NCBI GenBank assembly: GCA_021613375.1
Contig: CM038703.1
Span: 20,696,194 to 20,760,193 of the forward strand
Direction: 5' to 3'
From: Megaleporinus macrocephalus
Taxonomy: Eukaryota > Chordata > Actinopteri > Characiformes > Anostomidae
Length of the DNA: 64,000 nt
Positions 12,725 through 25,631 of the stretch are shown here, one piece after another. Both the position numbers and the translations under genes were made by a program. The notes below the pieces were generated by a model. It was not told where the DNA came from, searched no databases, and worked only from the letters and a program-made list of their open reading frames with translations. How positions within the stretch are numbered: the first letter of the stretch is position 1; each line of letters starts with the position of its first letter.

Positions 12725-13341
12725 CAAGCAATTTTGAGACAGTATAGTGACCAGTGTTTGGGCTCTGTGCAGTCAGCTGCAGCTGGAGGCGAGGTATACA
12801 GAGTGAGTCAGAGCGCCAGAATCATACAGCGCTGCCTAACTGGAAATAAGATACATCTCCAGGCGCTGATGGAAGATGCTGTCCTTCGATCCCCAGCTGC
12901 ACATCCAACCTTGAATAAGCTTAATTTAGGCAGCCCAGCAGAGGAGGATGAAAAATTATACTTTCAAGCAACTTTGCCGTTATCACCCCGTGCATGTAAA
13001 CAGGGACCAGCCCAGTGTGCCAGGCAGGGAAGGAGAAAGCTCCAGGGCAGCAGATTATAAGGCAGCAGACTGTCTATTATTCAGCATTCTTTCTCAATGA
13101 AAGCTATTAGAATGTGTCTTTTCAATCAGGTGTAGGCTTGCATTTGAGGTGTAGCTTAATGCTTGCGCTGACCCTGACTTTCCTAAGGAGGTATATTCAC
13201 ATTTGATCTGATAATGGTTACTAATAGAGCCGCCTATCCTATTTTTCCTTAATAGATGACAATTAGCCAGCATAATACAGATATTATGTGATATGCAATT
13301 GAGCAGTCAGTGAATGTGCTGTGAAAAGCCTGTCCAATTAT
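12725..13341. promoter_or_regulatory. Repeat-poor block with paired AGGTGTAG words
   Basis: Mixed-composition sequence without repeat similarity. Two AGGTGTAG words 19 bp apart (13128-13135 and 13147-13154) resemble T-box half sites (AGGTGTGA), though the last two bases differ. Downstream are CCAATTATAG and several ATTAG/CTAAT words. The 108-residue frame at 12734-13060 has no recognisable domain. I regard the block as probable conserved non-coding DNA rather than an exon. Confidence 0.35.
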
Positions 13342-13800
13342 AGATGTTTATGATGTGTTTGGATGAATCACAGCATAAACAGAACCCAATAAATACACAA
13401 TTTTGTCCGAAAATACTGCAGGTCACATCAATATCAGTATGATTGCCATACGATATTTTGTTTATATTGCATAGACAAAGCTAGAACTCTAAACACTCTA
13501 GTGTACGACATAGGGATGGGCAATATCATAAAATTTCAAGCTAAGACAAATACGCTTTGTTTAAAATAAAGGGGATTTCACAGATTTTTCAAATTCCTGC
13601 AAAATTAAACTAATGTAATAATAATAATAATTAATAATAAGTAATTCAGTTTGTTATAACAGGAAATGGTTCAGCGTAGAGAAAGTGATCAACTCAGATT
13701 TTCTTTACAGTAGTGACAATGGGGTCCAGGGGTTGTCTAAGCATGTCTAACACTTTTACTATCCAAAATGACTGATTTCCCAACATGTGTAATGTGTCTT
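13342..13800. other. AT-rich non-coding sequence with a hAT-end-like fragment
   Basis: At 13511-13530 the text TAGGGATGGGCAATATCAT resembles a hAT-type terminal repeat, but no partner end or 8-bp duplication was found. Small ATA repeats lie at 13615-13640. Nothing else recognised. Confidence 0.35.
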
Positions 13801-14486
<686 letters not shown>

Positions 14487-14630
14487 TTAGGCCAAAGCTT
14501 TACATTAAAACTACCATAAAAGTAGGTCTCATATATCAACCAATATATTCATAACTATTTATTGTAATAACTTTCTATGTGGTAGCTTTTAGAGGCATTA
14601 AATGCTTCAGATTCCTATTATCACCACTTT
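14487..14630 (+). repeat. Interspersed repeat family D, copy 2
   Basis: Second copy of the family at 1436-1582. It shares TTT.GGCCAAA, AAACTACCATAAAA, GGCATTAAATGCTTCAGA and TTCCTATTATCACCAC. It is longer in the middle, where copy 1 has a deletion or this copy an AT-rich expansion. Confidence 0.5.
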
Positions 14631-15600
14631 AACAAGTTTCTCTACAATCGATTATTTCACTTATTTTACTCTGAGAGGATATGCATACGTCTTAGCAAGG
14701 TAAGTATGCAAAAACAATGAAACAGCTTTCCCAAAGTTTTCTTAAAAATCATCAATAAAAAATCTTATATAATAAATAACACTTCATAGTGATTTGTGTG
14801 CTTATAGCATTGATCGCTGGAAAAACTTCAGACTGCAAGTGATTTCCAAAGTCACACTCTCATGCCTGCAAATAATTCTCAGATGATGAAACTCATTCTG
14901 TGACACTAATAGCATGGTTTAAGGCCCCATAAAGTAAAATCCAAAGTTATAACTACAAAAATTGATTAAATTAATAACAGTATCACCTTTTAAACATTTG
15001 GTTGCTTGTCCATCATCAACGATTACATCAACCAGGCCTGCTACAAGGAACACTATCTGCAGCGTCTCACAAAAACAATCATTGCTATTGTGTTATGCTG
15101 ATTGTGATTGTATTCACTTTTGGGATTAGACTTATCTTGAAAGGAATAAGAAGGGTCTACTCATTTATTTATCTAACTAGCTGCTAGCTTTTATGAGGAC
15201 ATACAATGGAAAGCAAAAAACAGCGATTGTGACGAACAAAACATCTGATTTAAAACTGTATGTGCATCAGACAATACATCACTTTAAAATCTTTTTGAGT
15301 TTCAATACTAATATTATGGTAATATAATATTAATACTAATATTATTATACTAAAAGTATGAAAGTATATAATATTAAAATTGATATATTACATTACATAT
15401 GATGACATGGTTTACTATCCCAGAATTTAGCCTCCCACCCCCTTAACTTGTCAGATTAAATAGATCATAGAACTTCTCTGCAACACTTACTCATTTACAG
15501 TATGACAGCTAGTCTCTTACTCTTGGCTTACTCTATACTCCACATGAAAGAATGTACAGAACAACAGCACCTTCCATGTACAAACTCAAGGGCTCATATG
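14631..15600. other. AT-rich non-coding stretch
   Basis: Nothing recognised except an imperfect TAATATTA-rich patch at 15305-15380. Confidence 0.55.
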
Positions 15601-16110
15601 CTGACTGGTGAACATTTAATTACCAATATTTTCTTGCACAAAGGTATGTTCTGATTAAGCAAAGGAAGAAGCACTTAAATGTCAATGTGTTTACAGCCAG
15701 AAAAGCATGGCATAATCGAGAATTCGCCCTGCTGCTGTTCTCACCATGTAGTGTATAACTGTTTTTAAGAAGAAGACAAAGAAAAGAGTGTGTTAGAAAC
15801 ATTAACTGGCCAAAAACTTTTCGCTCCTTTGCCAAGTGAGAGAATTCAGGGGAATTGGCCTGGTTGGCTGTCCTTCTTTGAAGCTGAAATTAATTTCCAA
15901 ATACTCCAGACTGCTGTGTTTGTGCACTGAGATAAAGCCACGGTTATTGAAACAGTTAAAGACTACGCTGTAGTGTGCGGCTTGCCAATAAATTAATACT
16001 AATGCAGTGCAAACAAACATACTGAATGCCTCTTAAGGTGCTACGCTGTGCACCGCGGAAAAACTTGCATCTCTAAAGCTAAAATCGTGAACTCGAAGAA
16101 GAACGCAAAT
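15601..16110. other. Mixed-composition stretch, weak regulatory candidate
   Basis: Repeat-free sequence of moderate GC with scattered TTAAT words. The two minus-strand frames of about 70 residues look like chance. It could be conserved non-coding DNA, but I see no motif cluster. Confidence 0.25.
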
Positions 16111-16344
16111 GAACATCTTATAACACAAGCTGGAAAACACCTTCATAATCCCATTTCTCTGAAAGGGTTGACCAACCAATGACCCTTAGAAGTCGACCTA
16201 TAAAGGAAATATTAGATTTAATTACTAAAAATTGCTGAAAATGTAACGAAAGCTGAATAAAATTTGTAAAAATATAGCAGTACGCGAAACTTTGAATACT
16301 CCTCGGCAAATAACATGTTTTGTTGAAGTGAGTTATACACATTA

Positions 16345-16562
16345 AAAAGATGGTTCTTCAAGGTTTCTTTAGTGAAGGCAAGGGTTTGAAATAGAAGAGT
16401 TCTATATAGAACCATTTCATGCTTCAATTGTTCTTTGCGTGGTGAAGGGGTTTCTCAGACTGATGGAGAACGTACTGTGTAAAGTCTTTTTGAAAATAAA
16501 TCTGTATAGCGAAGGTTCTTCTCGACATTGTAAAGATAGCAGAACTCTTTTGTGGTGCTGTG
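16345..16562. repeat. GGTTCTT repeat family, main copy
   Basis: It contains repeated GGTTCTT/AGAACC words in both orientations: ATGGTTCTTCAAGG, TTCTATATAGAACCATTTCA, GAAGGTTCTTCTCG. The order matches a dispersed repeat I associate with otophysan fish. Smaller pieces occur at 20566-20640, 23065-23145 and 29705-29812. It is non-coding; the three overlapping frames are repeat-driven. Confidence 0.6.
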
Positions 16563-16625
16563 TCATTAAGATACCTCTCTTTAAACAGGTCACTGACGTT
16601 GGCAAAAAAGATACGCATGAATAAG

Positions 16626-17152
16626 CCTAACTATTATTTGCACTATATTAATATAGACTGGGCACTTTAAAAATCAGGCTTATTCTGAAAGGTTGCTATT
16701 ATCACAGTTACACCCAGATATGACACTTAGGGCTGGTTTCCAGGACACAGATTCAGCCCAGTCAAAGACTAAAATAGACTCTCAACAGGCAGCAACACAC
16801 CTGAATGTCAGAGTTATTATTATAATTTGTTACTGTCAGCACCAAAGATTTTGTTAAACATCTTTTATATATGATCAAAGTTCTGTAGTGTGCAAAATTC
16901 CGAGACCATCAAAGCAGCATTGTGTAAAAATTGATATTTTTTATTACTTAGAGGCTTTCTCTACAGTTGCAGAGTGTAATTAAGTTTTATAGCACTGTGG
17001 TAAACACAAATCGTGCTTTGAGAATGTGCCCTTGTGGACAAGCTCAAAGATACAGAACCACCGAAGACAACATCAGTAGTAAAAGAACCATGCAGATTGT
17101 TGACAAGCATGACTCTCCATAGGTTTCTTATTGCAACATCAGGGATGATCAC

Positions 17153-17154
<2 letters not shown>
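16626..17154. other. Non-coding stretch with an old repeat fragment
   Basis: At 16730-16780 the text GGGCTGGTTTCCAGGACACA followed by AGACTAAAATAGAC resembles a widespread fish repeat fragment. Nothing coding recognised. Confidence 0.4.

Positions 17155-17217
<63 letters not shown>
17155..17217. repeat. (AT)n microsatellite, about 63 bp
   Basis: Pure AT dinucleotide run. Frames on both strands (including the 164-residue minus-strand frame at 16961-17455) read through it and owe their I-Y core to the repeat. Confidence 0.98.
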
Positions 17218-17220
<3 letters not shown>

Positions 17221-17363
17221 GAAGACAAAAAGTTTGTTTTGTGGAAGTTCTCAACCCACATAGGCTACACTGTTTGTAAAGCATTTGAATTTGGAGAATA
17301 TGTGCAATCAAATGAGATACTGTTGACGACATGATATAGACTATAACATAATACACGTCTGAC

Positions 17364-17720
17364 CAGAAGTCGGTTGATATATCAGTCAGCTGATATTTGC
17401 TGTTTTTAAATCTGCCGATATCCGTGTTTTGTTGCGCTGATTTTAAGTCAGGCACATCCGCGGGCAGCCCTGTGTTATTGGTGCTGCTGCTGCATGTGAA
17501 GGATCTTTCTCTCTATCTGTATGTTACATTCTTTCAGTAGTAATATGGTCATACTCTAATTTTTGGGGACATGTAAAATATAAATATTTAGCTGTTTTTC
17601 TATTTTTAATTTTATTTAACTTCTAGATATCGGCCCTAGAAATCGGGAGCACATATTGGCTGACCCTGACCTCTAAACATCGACATCGGCTACAGAAAAA
17701 CCCATATCTGTCAATCTCTA
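17364..17720. mobile_element. hAT-like non-autonomous element, degraded
   Basis: The right end, reverse-complemented, reads TAGAGATTGACAGATATGGG, a TAGAG-type hAT terminus. The left end is a weaker inverted match, AGAAGTCGGTTGATATATCA. The interior holds CCGATAT/ATATCGGC words at both ends. At about 357 bp it has no coding capacity. The 8 bp flanking each side do not match well (CGTCTGAC against CACTGGAC), so the boundaries or insertion site have decayed. It is a different family from 6046-6683. Confidence 0.5.
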
Positions 17721-18326
17721 CACTGGACAGTGTAATTTATTACAAACTAGCTGAGGTTTATTTGGTGTTAGACTTACAAAGACTGGTCAAACTTTTTTTT
17801 GATGACTTTTGGCATGTGAAAAACTACATGAGAGAGGTATGACACTGATAAAGTTACAGTCTACATCACAGTCTTACATTAACAGCATTAGCAGGAATGT
17901 ACATCCTGCTGTTGGATTTGAGTTGTTTTACTGTTTGCTGTGAGACAGCTCACTCTGGTTTACATACAAGATACAGTTTACAACCCTGCATGAGTTTGCT
18001 CAATTAGAAAGTATAAATTATTAATTGCTAACAGTGTTTGAGGTTTGGACATGTACAACAGTGGCCTTTTCAATACTGGGAATACTGAGCTCCTTTAAAA
18101 ATTATAGCTGGCTGATGACCCATAGTTGTTGGTGTGTGGTGTGGTGCTGTAAGGCGTTATGGTGACACTCAAGCTTTGTGTGTGTGTGTTTGTTAGATTT
18201 TGGAGGAACTGTGTAAACTGTGTGTAAATAGCTTTTTGTGAGTTCTTTGAAAAGACCAGTGTTTTGTGATACCTGACTTTTATACAAATATTTATAAATA
18301 TTGTTTACTTTTTTATCTCTTGTGTA
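17721..18326. other. Non-coding stretch
   Basis: Nothing recognised beyond a short GT run near 18178-18190. Confidence 0.5.
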
Positions 18327-18667
18327 TTGTAACACACCTATGGCTGGAACGTGTTATTTTGTTTTAAATTCCTACCTTTTCTCATGTTTTTTTGGCTTTG
18401 TTAAGGAGCTTGGCTGAATCCTTGTCTTTTGTTGTTTATTTGTTTTGTTAGGTAAAGTTAGTTGTGTGGGTTTTGGAGTTAGTGTTGGGTTTTGTTTGTT
18501 ATGTTGGCCTTGCTTACCCCTGGAGAAATGGCTTTTCTTTTTTTCTTTCGGTGGTGTTAATTTTAATCAATACAAACTTAAATGAATCCATGTGTGTTTG
18601 CTGTGGTTTTATTGTCCTAGTGGCTCCACCTACCTCCACCTCATCCCCTAGACTGACTTGTAACACA
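18327..18667. mobile_element. Possible insertion between 10-bp direct repeats
   Basis: The identical decamer TTGTAACACA stands at 18327-18336 and 18658-18667. Between them lie 321 bp with a strong T/G bias on the plus strand, unlike the flanks. This could be an inserted element with its target duplication, or short LTR-like ends. No coding sequence or terminal inverted repeat was seen. Confidence 0.3.
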
Positions 18668-19440
18668 AGTGCAGTAATACACGCCCCTTATACAGGATAT
18701 AATTTGATGGACAAAACAGGAGTTTCCAAAGCCAAAGGTTAATTTACTTTTACTCCTAACAACCATGCAAGACCTGGTAGACCTCTAAAACTGTCACCAT
18801 CACATAAACATCACTTAAAGTTTGTGTCTTTGAGAGAGAGGAGTAAATCAAGCTCGACTCGTTCTGATAAAATCCACACGTTTCTGTCCACTTCTCCACA
18901 GTGAGGAGACAACTGAATGCCATCTCAGTCTAAAAGAGTGTGGAGCTGCCAAGAAGCAGGGAAAAGGAAACAGACAAAAAAAGAGGAGACTATGCAAATC
19001 ATGAGAGGCAACCTTTCTACGCATGGATAAAAATATTCCAGTTGTTTTTTTTCTTAACCGTAAGCAAGTCTCAAAGTGTGGACACTGTAAGTACTGAAAT
19101 ACTGTTCGATATTCTTTTAAATGCAGGTGCTCTTATGATGGGTGGAAAAAGCGAATAATGGATGGTCTCTGACTTTCGCACCGTACTGTATATGAATGTA
19201 TACATACTAAATGTTGTACATTTAAAATGTTCTAATGTTTTGCCATTCTCTTTAGAGTTGCTTTAAAAGGGGGCTGCTTAGCAGATCTGTGATTTAAAGT
19301 TCAGGGGAGAAATACAAAATGAGTCACATTTAGCACTGGGAAAATGTTCTCACTTATTATAAGCAAATTATGGCCCCTGGCATTTTTTTTTAGGTGCTGT
19401 TTTTTTTTTTTGCTCTCTTAATAAATGCAGATATATTCAA
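18668..19440. other. Non-coding stretch
   Basis: No gene or recognised repeat. A T run marks about 19398-19411. Confidence 0.5.
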
Positions 19441-20290
19441 TGTCAGCACGGCTTTCTTCTTATGCGCTGTTGTAGTTCTATCAGCCCCGCTTTAACACTC
19501 GACCCGCCCACAACTTCATCATGACCCACTTTAGACAACTTTAACGGCACTGAGGTTTTTTTTTTTCTTTATCTGAGCGCTTTCTAAAGTGCCACCATGA
19601 AATTAACCTGAATGGCAGAATCAAAGAATGCAATTTATTTCATACTCCAGGACTGGCTGATTTTTTTTTTCTTGCTCTCTCTCTCTCCCTCTCTCTCTCT
19701 CTCTTTTTTTTATTTTCAGCAAAGTCGCACCGTTTGTTTGGAAAAGTTGAGTCGTTACGAGCCTAATCAAACTTTTCATTCCTATTTGTGAAACACTGGT
19801 TTATTCACCCCCGACCGCCCCGTGCCTCATTCCTAAAATTCTCCTCCTCCTCCTGACAGGTGCTATTTTGTGGCTGCTGGTAGGAGATAAAGCATTTTTT
19901 GGAAATTATAAGATTAAGGCGGGGTCAGTGGCATATCTCCTTCACGCAGCACCTGAGAGGTGCAAATAGCCTGTGTCATCTGATCGAGGGAGGAGGCCCC
20001 TCCATCGTCTGCTTTCATCGCAGTTATAAAGTTGAGAAGAGCGGGGTGCAAATGGAGGCTTCAGAATAGCATACAGGAGCTCACGCAAATCCTCGTACTT
20101 GCTTATTTGAGGGGAACGTTTATGACCCTGTTTGTCACAAGACCCCATAAGGTACGTGTTCCAGTATGTGCTCCATATTATCAACTCCAACTGCGTCTCA
20201 CGTACTCATGCCAGAGTCCCCGCAAACTGTCATTCTGCCCGGAGAGCGGAAAGGTCAGCTGGAGGTCTGGAGCAAGTTAGATCTGTTCTG
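19441..20290. promoter_or_regulatory. Repeat-poor block with a CACCT palindrome, possible regulatory element
   Basis: Mixed composition with a (CT)n tract at about 19675-19703. A perfect inverted pair, GCACCT-GAG-AGGTGC, lies at 19949-19963; paired CACCT sites are the preferred target of ZEB-type factors and overlap E boxes. Neighbouring text (GTGCAAATAG, TTATAAAG) is free of repeats. Frames of about 82 residues on both strands here are unlike known proteins. Regulatory status is inferred. Confidence 0.4.
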
Positions 20291-20565
20291 TAATGCGCTC
20301 CTGATTTATGATGTACCACCCCCTCTTCTTTAATGAACTAGGACGTATTTATCCAATTTCCTTCTTCAGGCTTCAGATACTGAGTTTAGAAATGAGCTCT
20401 GTGATTAGGAAGCCAGCCAGCAGGACATGGATCATTTTTTGGCTTTTAAGAAAATTCATTCAACTGGCTATGTTTTCTAGCTGGTACTTTCATCAAAATT
20501 TGCTGCTTCAGAGCAACAGTGAGGGAGTTGATTTAACATAGGCTGAAGACTTCACGCTTGAAACA
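20291..20565. other. Non-coding sequence
   Basis: Nothing recognised. The 77-residue frame at 20308-20541 has no known domain. Confidence 0.5.
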
Positions 20566-20640
20566 TTAAGGTTCCAAAACGGTTCTTGGCTTGTATATGT
20601 AGTTCTAGGAAAAATCTTTAATTGATATAGAAGTGAAACA
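20566..20640. repeat. GGTTCTT repeat fragment
   Basis: Contains AAGGTTCCAAAACGGTTCTT and GTTCTAGG words of the family whose fullest copy is at 16345-16562. It immediately precedes a hAT-type end. Confidence 0.4.
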
Positions 20641-20644
20641 GTTC

Positions 20645-21380
20645 TAGGGCTGCCAAACGATTAAAGGAATCAGGATTAATCACATTCTTTTGTGTGGTTA
20701 ACTGAAATTAAGCACTTTTGCTTTATTTACTTTTATATGGATCCAAAGCTTTTTTTACCATTAAAAAAAGCTCTGCGCTTCGTTTGGCCAATAAGAATTA
20801 ACAAAATATTATTAATAAGAATTAATACTTCTAATAATACAATAACATAATGTTCACATGAACCTGAACATGGAAATCAACACAGGGTGAAATTGAAAAT
20901 AGGGTAAATGCAGTTTTTAATTTTCATCACCATTGAGAGCAAAAGTGGCTGTGTGCTTGTAGTCCTCAAGCTGCCATGGCGCTACATTACGTCTTGTTTC
21001 GAGGGGAACTGGAGCTTTCCATCCTGCTATTGTTTTCTGTGCTTCTCCCCTACGAGCACTGTGCAGTGTAGTCTGCAGGATTACTGATTCTGCCAACATC
21101 AGCGCTGTGTTTTGCTTGTAAGTGATACTTCAGACTCAGTGTACTTGTGTGATAAGCAAATATATGACATTGCAGTGGCTGGAAAGAACTTTGGTTTGAT
21201 CAAAGGAGCCATCAGTGGAAGTTGCCATTTAAAAGCTATATTTGAAAGAGGGGACCACAGCCACATAGTCATAGCTATTTGAATTAATTGTAATCTTTCA
21301 GATGCAGCAGCAATCCCCTTCCTAATCCCAAGATTGGAAACTTTAAAACCTTTCAAATCTTTTGTAACCTTTAAAATCCC
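20645..21380 (-). mobile_element. hAT-type terminal remnant
   Basis: The terminus TAGGGCTGCCAAACGATTAA with a following GGATTAATCACA matches, from memory, the end of a widespread fish hAT family. Read on the minus strand, the text upstream of this end (GTGCTTAATTTCAGTTAACC) also fits that family. Two minus-strand frames (20917-21099, 60 residues; 21099-21356, 85 residues) might be decayed coding sequence, but I could not recognise hAT catalytic or zinc-finger motifs. The far end is uncertain. Confidence 0.45.
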
Positions 21381-21654
21381 AAACGCTCAGAAAACATTAC
21401 ATATATATTTTATGTACCAGCCTAGTGTCGTAATCAGAAATATCAGTTTTTTTGAAACACAGGAAATGTTTCGTTTGGTGTTTGGGTCTGTTATCCCAGA
21501 AATGTAAATTTTTCTAAATGTAATTTTGCTATTTCCAATTACTTTCATACAAATTTATAGATCATCATCTGCTGTCACTCCTAAATACACACTAGATTCT
21601 ACTTTAAATAAAATAACCAAAAAATCTTGAATGAATAGAATAGAATTTAGAACT

Positions 21655-21795
21655 CTTCTTGAACGCCACTTGTGTTTGCACAGAGCAGTAACTGACCTCC
21701 ACATTTAACCCATCCGTGTAGTAAAACACCCACATATACACACACTACTGCACATACACCCTGCGGTGCAGTGAGCACGATTGTGTTTTGTGTTG
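21655..21795 (+). mobile_element. SINE-like repeat fragment
   Basis: CTGACCTCCACATTTAACCC, followed by a run of CACACAC-type sequence and TGCGGTGCAGTGAGCAC, resembles the left portion of a common fish repeat. The right part of what looks like the same family (GGGCAGCCCTATCCAC) appears at 58375-58458. Confidence 0.4.
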
Positions 21796-23060
21796 CATAA
21801 GTCTGTTATACTAAACAAAGCATCAGCAACTACCCTGCATCAGTCCACATGCCCGAATTACTGGACATTAAAATTTGTGTATGTTAAAACAACTTTCCTT
21901 TGTTTCTTTTCACAAGAGCAACCTTTTAGAAAGACAGAAACAGGATAATTCAGAAACAGCTGCCATGTGTGTTTCTGTTTATTCCAAATTTTTTTTAAAA
22001 CGTTCTATTACATGACCAACTAATAGAAATGCGTGGTTCTGTAGATACACACAAAAGAACTATTGAACTACTACACTAGGGAAAAAATGTCCAGAATACT
22101 TAATGTTTGGAATGAATAGGAAATTATACTAATAAACAACTACAATGCATGTAATTTAAAAGCCAGTAAATGGTTGCTTTTAATACAATTTATAATAGTG
22201 TTTTTCTTAACCCTTTAAAATGCCAAAGCTATTACATACTGAGGCTTATTTTACTGTAACTACATAGATTACAATGCAAACTGGCTGAGTCAGTCTTAGG
22301 TTAGAGAAGTATGCAGTAGTTCAGGGCTCTTGGCTATTTATGGGCTCAAATTGCAATTTTTAGTGTATTTTATTGTGTGACAGCTAATGTCCATTCTTAA
22401 TTGTTTATAACATGGAAATATAATTTGTAAGCACTTAGTAAGGCAGTGGTTATTAAACTTTAATAAGATCTACTTTAGTTACGGTCTTGCAAATTCATTA
22501 ATAAAGATGTGTTGAAACAGCTGGTTCTTTGCAAGCTATTTAAAGACCTTTTGCAAGCATTTACTAACAGTAAAGTATTAATAATTAAGCATGAGTACAT
22601 TTCGCTTTAGCTTTGCAAGTTTATTAATATGTATCTTTTTAATATACTTTTCTTGCACAGTACTTTTAAGAAATTTCTAAACACTTATAAATAAGCTCCT
22701 CCCTTAAACATTAATATCCATTTCTACACTTCTGTGCCTGCAGAACTACATTGTGAAGATTGTGAAGTGGGTTATTTGAAATGTAAAATACTATTTACTA
22801 GCATGACTGGTCGTTTTAAATTCACATGTTCATTACTTATTTATATCCCTCGATTAACACATTGCAAGTATATTCCAATGAGCTTTCAGCTTACAGTTAA
22901 CACTTAGTAGTCACCAAACAGTCAATAACTAATTTACATATTATTTATTTCATTATTGTATCATATAAACACACCTGAATCTAATTTCTAAGCTTGCTCA
23001 TGAAAAATAGGAGCATTATTCATTGTTTGCTGATAATTAGAGGTTGTACCTCAAACTAAA
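21796..23060. other. AT-rich non-coding stretch
   Basis: More than 1.2 kb of plain AT-rich sequence; nothing recognised. Confidence 0.55.
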
Positions 23061-23064
23061 GTAA

Positions 23065-23145
23065 TACCGATGGTTCTTTAACGATCATTCCCATGAGCAC
23101 CACTCCAAAGAACTTTTGGTGGAACCTTTATTTTTGAGAGGGCTG
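23065..23145. repeat. GGTTCTT repeat fragment
   Basis: Contains GATGGTTCTTTAACGATC and a terminal AACCTTTATTTTTGAGAG, which matches the expected end of the GGTTCTT family. Confidence 0.45.
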
Positions 23146-23149
23146 TTTG

Positions 23150-25600
23150 AAAAACACACTCTAAGTACACAAGTGAGTGGAGGCAGGCTTGACTGATTGA
23201 TTCGACATTGATTAGACCTACAGCAACTCATGTGTGTCTATGAGAAGGGTGATCCAGAGCCCGGCTGCCGTGAGTTGAATCAATCCCACTCAGTACTCAA
23301 GCACAGCTCCTCTCAGCCTCCTGCTTTAGCCGAGCACCATCACTGCTACTCTGTCAGCCACACAGAGGACAATCCTGTACAAAAGAAATGCACTAACCTG
23401 TCCTTGAACCCGGTACCATCAAGATATTCTCTATGGAGACAAGCTCTTTTGGGATGAATGTCCTCCACCGGTATGTAAGTTTCACAATGTCCCTTTCTGT
23501 TTTTTTAGATAACGCTTCTTAAGAAACTGGAAGAATTATGTATTGAGTGGCAAGATGAAAGGCCTCTGTTATCCACACAACTTTTCCTTCTGTTTCATAG
23601 TTGGAGCATGTGCGAATGAAAACATAATAAAAAGGCACAATGAAACAAAATCCTTGAATAAGCACTCAGGGCCAGATGCATCAAACTGGATGTGGCTGCA
23701 GTATGTGTTCACAGACTACCTAAAATAAACATCCAGTTCTTCAAACCCGTATTAGAGATGTAGCTAGTCATAAAAAGTATGCACTGGACCACCATATGTT
23801 ATAACTTTTATAAAGCTTTTGAGCACAGAGGCTGGCCTTCACACTGTGTGAAAATATAATGATAAATAGATCAATAAAAATGGTTTAAAACTGTTTAAAA
23901 TAAAATATCTTCTATAACTTCTGTTAGGAGTAAAGAAACCTTCTGCTGTGAGGTTACTACTTTAGAGATAATTGCTTTCTTTAGACAGTAACAATATGTA
24001 TGTGTGTATAAACATATATGATGCCCGTTTGTTTTGTTGTCCTGTCTCGTATTTATTGTCTAGTGGTTTTATGCTCTGATATATTTTGTGTAGGGTGTAT
24101 TTATTGTATACTCTGTATACAATGTCCTGTCTCTACACCCGACGGTCCTGTAAAATGTGCTACTGGGTGTGCTGCACCATGGAGCCCAAAGGACAAGATT
24201 TAGTTTTAGTCGTATACAAGTTATATTAAGGAATGAAAGATAAAAAGCACTTGACTTGGCTACTAGCTGTCCTATGCTTATGAGGAGCAAAGTCTGTGAA
24301 ATAATGGAACCATCAACAATTGGCAATTGGAAATGCAGGTAAATGACAAAGAACTTCCCCGGTGAAACATTCAACAGCGGTATCATTTAATTCAAGCAAA
24401 TAAAAAGCAATGAATGAAACGAATGAATGTATGAATGACTTAATTAATTAATTAATTAATTAATAAAGAAAGAAAGAAAACACAATAAACTAAAAAAAAA
24501 TAAGCTGGGTGTTTTGACTTTTAACTTAGTGTCCAGACTTCCTTAAAATTTTTAGTTATTTAATCTTGAAATGATACATATCTGGGAATAAAACACAAAT
24601 TCTTGTTCTGTTAGATGTTAACTACTCAAAATTTAGTTAACTCAAAATTTTTAAGACAGGTGGACACTAACTTTTTAAAGAAAACAACTTGCTTTTTTAC
24701 ATCGTACCTCTTTCCGTGCGCCAGACTTTGAATTGTTTATTCTGTTGTTTGATTCTATCTTGGATGCCTACTTTGGAGACTCAAATTTACCCCTGATATT
24801 TACAGATGAAAAGGTCTCTGGCCAGCAACACTTTCGTAAACTGAATGAATGCCAGTATCACTACAATTCCATTATCTCACTCAGTCTGTATGATCTTTCT
24901 ACATGTGGTGCAATCTTCCCTCTAATGAGTATATGTGGGAGTTCATTTAGCATTTTTCCATGTACACTGCACATAACCTGCATGTTTAAACATACACTGC
25001 ATGGTTAGACTCTTACGCCAGTCCCATACATGCTTTCACAGGCAGAACGCATCATATTTGTGCCTGAAACCTGCCGCAACAGTCTCAGTACCTGGTCAGG
25101 CACAAAAGAAATACTATTTCTAATATTTATATCTATTCATCTGACGTTTCACATCTGCATAGAATTTGAACCCTTCCGGCTGTAAGTGCCAATGCTTATC
25201 GACGACACCCTAAAAGTGCTGCCTCTGTTTAACGAGACACTACTGAAGCTCGGCATACACTATAGTGATTTTATAGACTGCCTCTAACGTCTCAGCGATG
25301 ATAGCAATACAGTTAAAGCATGTCTCACTCTAAAGCATGTCACTCTAAAGCAGACAGAATTTTCAGTTTGGAGATAAAATTCTGATCAACAGTCCTTCAG
25401 AAGGAAAGTGCTTACATAAAGTTAATTATCTGTTTAAGGCCTAGGCTTTAATTAAATGCATTTAATTAGCCTATTGATGTAAATTTCACAAAAAATGGAA
25501 TTTGTAATAAGCTTGGACACCTACTTTACGTTCCTAAACCGATATGTTCCACCTTCTGTCTGGTTGCCTTAGCTAAAGTCGCTAAAGATGCTGGCTGCTA
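23150..25600. other. Non-coding stretch with one simple repeat
   Basis: A (TTAA)n run at about 24440-24464 is followed by (AAAG)n to 24479. The 75-residue frame at 23230-23457 lies in less AT-rich sequence, followed by GGTATGTAAGT at 23470 (donor-like), but no acceptor or known domain was found. A 16-bp CACTCTAAAGCATGTC-type duplication sits at 25324-25352. Confidence 0.45.
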
Positions 25601-25631
25601 TAACGTTACAGGGCTGCATGCACAAATAAGT

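Noticed and set aside
16961..17455. 164-residue minus-strand frame
   Set aside because: Its centre is the (AT)n microsatellite at 17155-17217 and its C-terminal part enters the hAT-like element at 17364.
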